A DNA stretch of 64,000 nucleotides from BD2-11 clade cluster bacterium bin43 (lineage in GTDB: Bacteria; Gemmatimonadota; Gemmatimonadetes; Longimicrobiales; Gaopeijiaceae). The stretch lies in the NCBI GenBank assembly GCA_002238605.1, contig MPMR01000006.1, forward strand, positions 161,281-225,280. The letters are read 5' to 3'. The stretch's first letter is position 1. Each line of letters begins with the position of its first letter. The notes beneath the pieces were generated by a model that worked only from the letters and a program-made list of their open reading frames with translations, did not search any database and had not been told where the DNA came from. A program made the translations under genes and the position numbers. Shown here piece by piece: positions 57,617 through 64,000 of the stretch.

Positions 57617-58618
57617 ATGAGCAGCATCCTCCGCACCGTCGGGATCGACATCTCCAAGGACTGGCTCGACGCCTTCGCCGCCCCCGAGGGGAGAGCGTCC
57701 CGGTTCCCGAACGACAGGGCCGGCTTCCGGAAGCTGATCGCCTGGATCGGCTCCGGGATCGACCGGATCGCTTACGAACCCACCGGAGCCTTCCACCGCG
57801 ACTTCGAGGACACCCTCCTGAAGGCCGGGCTCCCCCTGTACGCGATCAACCCCTTCCAAGTCCGGTCCTTCGCCCGCTCCATCGGGCGGCGCGCCAAGAC
57901 CGACGCGGTGGATGCCCGGATGCTGGCCATCATGGCGGCCGCCGTCGAGGACCTGCGCCCGACCGAGGCGAGATCGGAGGAGCAGCGCGACCTTGCCGAG
58001 CTCCATCAGGTCCGCGACGCGCTGGTCAGGGATCGCACCGCAACCACCAACCGGGGCAAGAACTTGCGCACTCCCGTGGGCAAGCGGCTCACCAGGCAGA
58101 GGCTGAGGCAGATCGACCGGCAACTCAAGCTGATCGACGCCGAGATCCGGCGACGGCTCGAAGAGGAGAAGACCCTGGAGCGCCGCGCCGAGATCCTGAC
58201 CTCCATCCCCGGCATCTCGGACATCACCGCCGCCGGACTGATCGTCCTGATGCCCGAGCTGGGCACGCTCACCGGCGCCCGTGCCGCCAGCCTTGCCGGA
58301 CTCGCTCCGATCACCCGGGAGTCCGGACACTGGAAGGGGCGTAGCTTCATCCAGGGCGGCAGGCACCGGGTTCGCAGGCTGCTCTTCATGCCCGCGCTGG
58401 TCGCGGCCCAGCACAATCCCGACCTGAAGCGGAAGTACGAGGCGCTCGTCGCCAAGGGGAAGCCGCGGAAGGTCGCTCTGACGGCCGTGATGCGGAAGCT
58501 CCTCATCCTCGCCAACGCGCTCGTCCAGCAGGACCGCATCTGGACGGCGCATCCGCCGAGAGAGTACACCACCCCCGGCTTCCCCACCCCCTGCCACGAG
58601 GGGAGCGCTCACGGATGA
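57617..58618 (+). mobile_element. IS110-family transposase gene
   Basis: This 333-residue DEDD recombinase has an N-terminal RuvC-like domain (TVGIDISKDWLDAF, AYEPTGAFHRDFE, KTDAVDARMLAIMAA) and a C-terminal transposase_20 domain. The latter has LTSIPGISDITAAGLIVLM and the catalytic-Ser region ASLAGLAPITRESGHWKGRS. ATG 57617 follows GGAGAAGGGAAG. It looks intact. Element ends are not marked by inverted repeats, as is usual for IS110; the right end is probably shortly after 58700. Confidence 0.9.
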
Positions 58619-59211
58619 TCGCACCGAGGAAAAGTGGACGCCGCAACCGAGGCGGCGCTGGAGAAGCCGCGAGACCGGTATCTGCCAGAAAAAACGGCAT
58701 CCGCTTGACATGGATACTGAACTTCAAAAGCAGCGCCCAACGAGCCCGTGGGCCGCGTGTCCGGGCACCGTCGTCGACCGTGGGCATCCAGGCTGCCGAC
58801 GAGGCCATCCCCGGCGACCCGTACCTGGCTCTCGAGGCCCGTCCGCCCGGTGCCGTCGGCTTCCGCTTCGAAGGCGAAGGGTGGCTTCCCGCCCCCCTTG
58901 AGAACCCCCCTTAATAACACGCGTGTCGGCTCGGCTGTTCGGATCGCCGACGCACAGGCCTCTCTCACAGTGGGTTCTCCGCTGAAAAAGGGGAGCGTCC
59001 CTCGGGCGGAGGTGGCCATGGATGCGACATGCGTACCCTCCCCGATGCCTGCGCGAGGCATCGAACCCGCGAGGGGCCGCGTTCCTTGCCATGGACGCGG
59101 GTCTCGGGGCAGCACTCCTCTGAACGACCGCGATTGGACATACCAAGCTGTGGCCGACGAACTTGAGAGCATGGCTGCCAAGACCCTTCAAGACGCGGAG
59201 GCTCCCTCGAC
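58619..59211 (+). other. Region between IS110 and the restriction-modification gene
   Basis: No convincing gene was found. A frame from 58748 ends DWTYQAVADELESMAAKTLQ with a TGA at 59213-59215 that overlaps the GTG of the next gene as GTGA. It may therefore be the coupled end of a gene truncated by IS110, but most of it reads like non-coding DNA. A small hairpin GATGCCT/AGGCATC lies at 59044-59062. Confidence 0.3.
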
Positions 59212-62064
59212 GTGATTCCCGGCGAGTTCATAGCGAAGTGGCACGCCTCGGAGCTCAAGGAGCGCTCCGCCGCGCAGGAGCACTTCATCGACCTGTGCCG
59301 CCTGCTCGGAGAGCCGACCCCGGCGGAGGCCGATCCTACGGGTGACCACTACTGCTTCGAGCGGGGCGCGGCGAAGGACTCGGGCGGCGGTGGCTGGGCC
59401 GACGTGTGGAAGCGTCACTGCTTCGCGTGGGAGTACAAGGGCAAGCGCGCCAACCTCGACGCCGCGTTCGACCAGCTGAGGCAGTACGCGCTGGCGCTGG
59501 AGAATCCGCCGCTCCTGATCGTCTCGGACATGCGCCGGTTCCGGATCCGGACGAACTGGACGAACTCCGTGAGCAAGACGCACGAGTTCGGGCTGGACGA
59601 TCTCGTGGACGCGGCCGTTCGGGACAAGCTCAAGTGGGCGATGTCGGACCCGGAGCGGCTGCGGCCAGGCGAAACGCGCCAGACACTGACGGAACGGGCC
59701 GCCAAGACGTTCGCGGAGCTTGCGCAGTCGCTCCGGGACCGGGGCCATGCGCCGGAGGAGGTGGCCCACTTCGTCAACCGTCTCGTGTTCTGCATGTTCG
59801 CCGAGGACGTGGGACTGCTTCCCGACGACATGTTCACCCGCATGCTGAAGCAGGCGCGCCGACAACCGGAGAAGTTCGAGGACGGGGCGCGGAAGCTGTT
59901 CGGGGCGATGGCCACGGGCGGTCAGGTGGGCTTCGAGGACGTCGAGTGGTTCAACGGCGGGCTGTTCGAGGACGACGCCACGCTTTCCATGGACAAGGCC
60001 CAGATCGAGACAACCCTGAAAGCGTCCGCGCTCGACTGGTCGAGCATCGATCCCTCAGTCCTGGGCACGCTGTTCGAGCGGGGGCTGGACCCGGACAAGC
60101 GTTCGCAACTCGGGGCGCACTACACGGACCGGGACAAGATCATGCGGATCGTCGATCCGGTGATCGTTCGCCCGCTGCTGGCTGAATGGAATACCGTGAA
60201 GGCACGGATCGCCGACAGCTTGGAACGTGCGGACTCGGCCAAGTCTCAGGGCGCGGCGACGCGGCACCGCGGACGGGCGAGGAACGCGCTCGGGGCGTTT
60301 CTGGAGCGTTTGCGGGGCTTCACCGTGCTCGACCCCGCCTGCGGCTCGGGGAACTTCCTGTATCTGGCGCTGCACGCGCTCCACGACTTGGAGCACCGGG
60401 TTCAGCTGGAGGCCGAGGCCATGGGGCTTGAACGCGCCTTCCCTTCGGTCGGTCCCGCAAACGTGAAGGGAATTGAGGTGAACGCCTACGCCGCGGAACT
60501 GGCGCGAGTGTCGGTGTGGATCGGCGAGATCCAGTGGATGCGGAGCAACGGGTTCCCCGGTTCGCGTCAGCCGATCCTCGATCCCTTGGAGACCATCGAA
60601 TGCCGCGACGCGATTCTGACGCCGGAGGGTGGAGAGCCGGAGTGGCCCGAAGCGGACGCGATCATCGGCAACCCGCTGTTTCTGGCCGGCAAGCTGCTCA
60701 TCGCCAACCTCGGCGAGGAATACGTCTCCACCATGTTCAGCGCCTACGAGGGCCGGGTGCCGCGCGAGGCCGACTTGGTCTGTTACTGGTTCGTGAAGGC
60801 CGGTGAACGTTTGGATGGGAAGACCTCGAAGCGTATTGGACTGGTGGCCACCAACTCCATCCGCGGCGGAGCGAACCGGCGGGGGCTCGAAAAAGCGACT
60901 GACGGCGGGGTGATCTTCGATGCGTGGAGTGACGAACCGTGGGTGATCGACGGCGCGGCCGTCCGCGTCTCGCTGGTGTGCTTCTCGGAGGCGGGCCGCG
61001 AACTTGCGCCGGATTGCCGCCTCGACGGCGAAACCGTGGATGAGATCTACACTGACCTGACCGCCCGCCGAGGCGAGGCGGGCATCGACCTGACCAGGGC
61101 AAGGCGGCTCGCCTCCAACGCCGACATGGCCTTCATGGGCGACACGAAGGGCGGGCCGTTCGACGTTCCCGGAGACGTCGCCCGGAAGTGGCTGCGCGAA
61201 CCCGCGAACCCCAACGGGCGACCCAATTCGGACGTGCTCAAGCCGTGGATGAACGGCATGGCCATCACTCGGCGGCCCGCCGACAAGTGGATCGTCGATT
61301 TCGGGTGGACGATGGAGGAGGGCGACGCCGCCCTGTACGAGGCTCCGTTTCACCATATTCGCGAACACGTCCACCCGATGCGGCAGAGAAACCGGATCGA
61401 AGAACACCGTCTCCGGTGGTGGCGGCATCTTCGACCGAGGCAGGAACTCCGAGAGGCGCTTAGCGGTCTCTCGCGGTACATCGCAACGCCACGGGTCGCG
61501 AAACACCGGCTGTTCGTCTGGCTTGACGGCAACATCCTCCCCGACAGCGCGGTGATCGCCTTCGCCCGCGACGACGACACCACGTTCGGCATCCTGCACA
61601 GCCGGTTCCACGAGGTCTGGTCGCTCCGCAGGGGCACTTGGCTCGGCAAGGGCAACGACCCGCGCTACACCCCGACCACGACCTTCGAGACCTTCCCTTT
61701 CCCGGATGGACTCGCCCCTGACATGCCGGTCAGCGATTACAAGGCCGATCCACGCGCCAAAGCCATCGCTTCAGCGGCCCGGCGGCTTGTCGAACTGCGA
61801 GACCGCTGGCTCAATCCTCCCGAGTGGGTGGAGTGGGTCGAAGAACCCGTTCCCGGCTACCCCCACCGCGCGGTGCCTCGCGACGGGGAGGCGGCGAAGG
61901 CGCTCAAGAAGCGGACCTTGACCAACCTCTACAACGCGCGCCCGCAGTGGCTCGCCGACGCGCACGCCCAACTCGACGCCGCCGTGGCCGCCGCCTACGG
62001 TTGGCCCGCCGACATCGCGGACGACTCGGCGCTGGGCGATCTGCTCGCCCGGAACCGTAGTTGA
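59212..62064 (+). CDS. Single-chain type II restriction-modification enzyme (MmeI-like)
   Basis: This 950-residue fusion starts at GTG 59212. The N-terminal nuclease part holds GWADVWKRHCFAWEYKGKRA (Glu-x-Lys site) and QLRQYALALENPPLLIVSD. A helical linker follows, then a gamma-class adenine methyltransferase: motif I VLDPACGSGNFLYLAL near residue 375, and catalytic motif IIGNPLF near 490, where NPPY/F is usual. The C-terminal target-recognition domain includes TTFETFPFPDGL. Such enzymes cut and methylate with one chain and defend against phage. Confidence 0.85.
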   Translation: MIPGEFIAKWHASELKERSAAQEHFIDLCRLLGEPTPAEADPTGDHYCFERGAAKDSGGGGWADVWKRHCFAWEYKGKRANLDAAFDQLRQYALALENPPLLIVSDMRRFRIRTNWTNSVSKTHEFGLDDLVDAAVRDKLKWAMSDPERLRPGETRQTLTERAAKTFAELAQSLRDRGHAPEEVAHFVNRLVFCMFAEDVGLLPDDMFTRMLKQARRQPEKFEDGARKLFGAMATGGQVGFEDVEWFNGGLFEDDATLSMDKAQIETTLKASALDWSSIDPSVLGTLFERGLDPDKRSQLGAHYTDRDKIMRIVDPVIVRPLLAEWNTVKARIADSLERADSAKSQGAATRHRGRARNALGAFLERLRGFTVLDPACGSGNFLYLALHALHDLEHRVQLEAEAMGLERAFPSVGPANVKGIEVNAYAAELARVSVWIGEIQWMRSNGFPGSRQPILDPLETIECRDAILTPEGGEPEWPEADAIIGNPLFLAGKLLIANLGEEYVSTMFSAYEGRVPREADLVCYWFVKAGERLDGKTSKRIGLVATNSIRGGANRRGLEKATDGGVIFDAWSDEPWVIDGAAVRVSLVCFSEAGRELAPDCRLDGETVDEIYTDLTARRGEAGIDLTRARRLASNADMAFMGDTKGGPFDVPGDVARKWLREPANPNGRPNSDVLKPWMNGMAITRRPADKWIVDFGWTMEEGDAALYEAPFHHIREHVHPMRQRNRIEEHRLRWWRHLRPRQELREALSGLSRYIATPRVAKHRLFVWLDGNILPDSAVIAFARDDDTTFGILHSRFHEVWSLRRGTWLGKGNDPRYTPTTTFETFPFPDGLAPDMPVSDYKADPRAKAIASAARRLVELRDRWLNPPEWVEWVEEPVPGYPHRAVPRDGEAAKALKKRTLTNLYNARPQWLADAHAQLDAAVAAAYGWPADIADDSALGDLLARNRS

Positions 62065-62144
62065 TCTCTCTTGCAAGTCTCACCGGCGAGGCAGACCCAC
62101 CGAATCCGACGGCGAATCGTGCGGGACAACCGACACGGGCGGCA

Positions 62145-62978
62145 TCAGGAGCCCGAAACTGTCCGATCCCACGTGGACCATTGCCTTAGACCTTGGCGCC
62201 AGTGCCTACCATAGCCAGCGATGTACCTCGCATTGTTCACATTGCGTATCGCAAGGTCGAACAACCTCCTCCTAGTGTGTGGCCGACCTCCCCCGATCCA
62301 GCCGAGCACCAAGAGATCCACCCTTTCATCGGTGGTCAGTTCCTCGATCATCCTGACCAGTCTGAGCTTGGTAGGTGAAGTCTCTGCGAGCTTTGAAGTT
62401 TCGGAAGCGATGATTCGGACTCCTGTCTCAGGGACTGGATGGATATCGTCCATCACGCTCTCCCGGGTCGCGTCAACGCGCTCCCACACCTCACTCAACT
62501 CATCGACTCGGTCGCGGTCGATCACCAATCGAATCCCAGCCTCCTCCACATTGGCCATCGCTGCCCCATCTTGCAGCACGATCACCGACACCTCCGGAAC
62601 GTGATCCGATACGACCTTCGCAAGTCTCCTGTCCGCCGTGACGAGCACCGACCCCGTCAGCCTCGCGCAGGCGATGTATAGGCTGTCGTAGACCGGGTGC
62701 CCGATTCGCAACGCGGTTTCCGTCGCGTCCCGCAGTAGGGTCGTGCCGAGCTGGATTTGGATGACCTCCGAGAGCTTGGCGATCCCGTCCAAGAACGGCG
62801 TCGCCGAAGCGATTTCACGTCGGCGGGCCTTCTTCCAGATCACGTTGGCACATTCGACGAGTAGCAAGTCTGGAGCGTATCGTTCGATCCGGGGTGCGAG
62901 GAGATACCGGGCTTCTTTGCGTTGATCCTCCGAAAAAAACCACTTGACGGCCACGCTCGCGTCGACCGTGACCTTCAC
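62145..62978 (-). CDS. vapC: PIN-domain toxin fused to a DUF3775-like domain
   Basis: The first 130 residues form a PIN ribonuclease domain with the acidic residues in VTVDASVAVKWFF, LLLVECANVIW, HPVYDSLYIACA and LVTADRRLAK. Residues 145-277 add a domain unusual for VapC; its MIEELTTDERVDLLVLGWIG and NNARYIAGYGRHWRQGLRQW match DUF3775. Typical VapC is about 135 residues. ATG 62978 overlaps the antitoxin stop by 4 nt, the standard toxin-antitoxin order. Confidence 0.8.
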   Translation of the reverse strand: MKVTVDASVAVKWFFSEDQRKEARYLLAPRIERYAPDLLLVECANVIWKKARRREIASATPFLDGIAKLSEVIQIQLGTTLLRDATETALRIGHPVYDSLYIACARLTGSVLVTADRRLAKVVSDHVPEVSVIVLQDGAAMANVEEAGIRLVIDRDRVDELSEVWERVDATRESVMDDIHPVPETGVRIIASETSKLAETSPTKLRLVRMIEELTTDERVDLLVLGWIGGGRPHTRRRLFDLAIRNVNNARYIAGYGRHWRQGLRQWSTWDRTVSGS

Positions 62979-63211
62979 CGGTTCCGGTCCTCCCGGATGA
63001 GCTTGGTGCTGTCGGTCTGTTTCGTGCCGGTCGTCGTCGCCGCCAGCGAGTCGGCGCGGGCCAAGAACTCCACCGTCCCAAGGTAGCTGGTCACCTCGCG
63101 GGTGAGCACATGGCGAACCTCCCCCTCCAGCGAGCGTTCATTTGCCTTTGCTTGGGCCTTGAGCCGGTCGATAACGTCATCGTGTAGGTTGCGTATGGTC
63201 AGGTTACCCAA
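62975..63211 (-). CDS. vapB: Ribbon-helix-helix antitoxin (FitA/VapB type)
   Basis: This 78-residue protein has the ribbon-helix-helix start GNLTIRNLHDDVIDRLKAQA and NERSLEGEVRHVL, then a tail that should wrap the toxin. The start is TTG at 63209-63211: AGGAGG stands six bases upstream, while the upstream ATGs lack such a site and include the operator. It should repress its own promoter at the palindrome 63236-63254. Confidence 0.82.
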   Translation of the reverse strand: MGNLTIRNLHDDVIDRLKAQAKANERSLEGEVRHVLTREVTSYLGTVEFLARADSLAATTTGTKQTDSTKLIREDRNR

Positions 63212-63235
63212 GTGGCGCCTCCTAGGGTCTTTGGG

Positions 63236-63254
63236 TGCGAGCATAATGCTCGCA
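63236..63254. promoter_or_regulatory. Operator palindrome of the toxin-antitoxin pair
   Basis: TGCGAGCAT-A-ATGCTCGCA is a perfect 9-bp inverted repeat with one central base, 25 nt upstream of the antitoxin start. It overlaps a possible -10 (CATTAT). Ribbon-helix-helix antitoxins bind such sites. Confidence 0.65.
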
Positions 63255-63476
63255 TTTTGCCCGCGCCGCGTCAACCACGTGGCCCAACTGAGGACCCCCG
63301 GTGTTCACGAGTTCGCGCCCCCGTCCGCGACGACATGGCTTCCCGGGACGAGGGGGCGAGAGGTGCTTTCGGGACCTTCGGCGAAGAGGAGGCGCGGGCG
63401 CGGGAGTCCCGCCATTCAAGTACGATTTTCCCGCTTTCGCGGTACGGTCCAGCAAGATCCAGTCCAACGGCAGAAA

Positions 63477-63494
63477 GCGCAGATCGTGCAGTCC
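63477..63494 (+). repeat. 18-nt repeat GCGCAGATCGTGCAGTCC, distal copy
   Basis: This is an exact match, in inverted orientation, to the 18-mer upstream of integrase 1. It lies in the otherwise empty 63255-63536 stretch, which contains no gene I can support. Confidence 0.5.
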
Positions 63495-63536
63495 CAGTTA
63501 GACTTACGTGATCTCTCGCCGTGATTTGAGCCTCTG

Positions 63537-63809
63537 GTGTTCCGCCTCTTCCTCGGTATCTGCGGAGGCAGCTGGGCGACGATGCACTGGTTGTCGAGGA
63601 GCATCGACTCCCGGATCGAGACCTTGGCGGAGGTCAAGCTCAGGATCTTGCGGGCGCGCGACACCTTGGCCGTGATGCACGAGACGACGTGGGGCATCGA
63701 GTTGCAGGAAATCAACGGGGATCGGTACGTGTTGCTGCCCGCCGACACTCCAGGCCGTCCGGCCTTCACCATGGACGGACGGCCTTACATGAAGCTCTCG
63801 AGAGAGTGA
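63537..63809 (+). CDS. Small protein, possibly a mobilisation accessory protein
   Basis: The protein is 90 residues from GTG 63537, or 75 from ATG 63582 (MHWLSRSIDSRIETLAEVKL). It reads RARDTLAVMHETTWGIELQE and ends with VLLPADTPGRP. It has no signal peptide or known domain. Its position before a coiled-coil gene, with a 12-nt gap, resembles mbeB/mbeD-type genes of mobilisation operons, but this is only a resemblance. Confidence 0.45.
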   Translation: MFRLFLGICGGSWATMHWLSRSIDSRIETLAEVKLRILRARDTLAVMHETTWGIELQEINGDRYVLLPADTPGRPAFTMDGRPYMKLSRE

Positions 63810-63821
63810 GGAGGGAGCTGC

Positions 63822-64000
63822 ATGACCGATTTGGAACGGCGGCTGACGGCCGCATTGGAAAGGTTGTCCGAGCAGTACGAAACGGAACAGCGGCGGCACT
63901 CCGGACAGATCGAAGCGTTGCGCGAGCAGGTCGAAGCCTTGCAGCGGCAAGTCGAGCGGCTGAGCGGGCGGGTGACGGACTTGACCGGATACTCCGGCAC
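63822..64000 (+). CDS. Coiled-coil protein, N-terminal part (cut by window edge)
   Basis: Fifty-nine codons from ATG 63822 after GAGGAGG read TDLERRLTAALERLSEQYET, then heptad-rich QIEALREQVEALQRQVERLS. This is a parallel coiled coil similar to MbeD/MobD-like mobilisation proteins. The remainder lies beyond the window, so the assignment is tentative. Confidence 0.5.
   Translation, partial: MTDLERRLTAALERLSEQYETEQRRHSGQIEALREQVEALQRQVERLSGRVTDLTGYSG

Noticed and set aside
59030..59110. tRNA-like T-loop sequence (GGGTTCGATGCC, minus)
   Set aside because: No matching T-stem, anticodon arm or acceptor stem could be formed.
44449..64000. CRISPR array in the accessory region
   Set aside because: No regularly spaced short direct repeats with unique spacers, and no cas genes.

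Overview
The window is high-GC bacterial DNA. About 44 kb of densely packed housekeeping genes, mostly on the minus strand with 1-20 nt overlaps, is followed by about 20 kb of accessory DNA. Gene content (riboflavin and nusB cluster, propionyl-CoA carboxylase with methylmalonyl-CoA mutase, a six-domain S1, an aroA-cmk fusion, a TonB receptor, Tat-exported PLP enzymes, selB) fits a Gram-negative chemoheterotroph such as a member of Gemmatimonadota. That assignment is inference from gene content only.

Layout, 1-44.3 kb: start of selB; recO; a membrane-anchored protein of unknown function; a bifunctional-nuclease-family protein; ahcY and metK (S-adenosylmethionine cycle); a ribosome hibernation factor; ribD-ribE-ribBA-ribH-nusB; a predicted outer-membrane protein; purM, a PfkB kinase, argS and an FmdB zinc ribbon; methylmalonyl-CoA mutase with the biotin carrier, biotin carboxylase and carboxyltransferase of propionyl-CoA carboxylase; a periplasmic-binding-like lipoprotein; rpsA; an aroA-cmk fusion, tyrA and rnz; a TonB receptor. 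Then come two convergent Tat-exported PLP enzymes sharing one terminator, tRNA-Leu(UAA), an NhaC-type transporter, a TIGR04076-like protein, an aldo/keto reductase, gltB and gltD, and a secreted peroxiredoxin whose in-frame TGA sits at the peroxidatic position. With a hairpin just after the TGA and selB in the same window, this is very probably a selenoprotein.

Layout, 44.3-64 kb: two paralogous tyrosine recombinases, each with the same pair of 7-nt direct repeats downstream and the same 290-nt structured element upstream. Two further copies of the element lie without an integrase, and a fifth hairpin resembles its main stem. Several helices keep their pairing while the sequence changes. Between the copies are cargo genes: unknown secreted proteins, a DUF4268 nuclease-like protein, a coiled-coil protein, and a protein with a duplicated small domain. 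There are also decayed genes, an IS110 transposase with a candidate bridge RNA, a single-chain MmeI-like restriction-modification enzyme, a PIN-toxin/ribbon-helix-helix pair with an operator, and the start of what may be a mobilisation cluster. The structured-element family with its integrases is the strongest candidate here for an undescribed mobile system.
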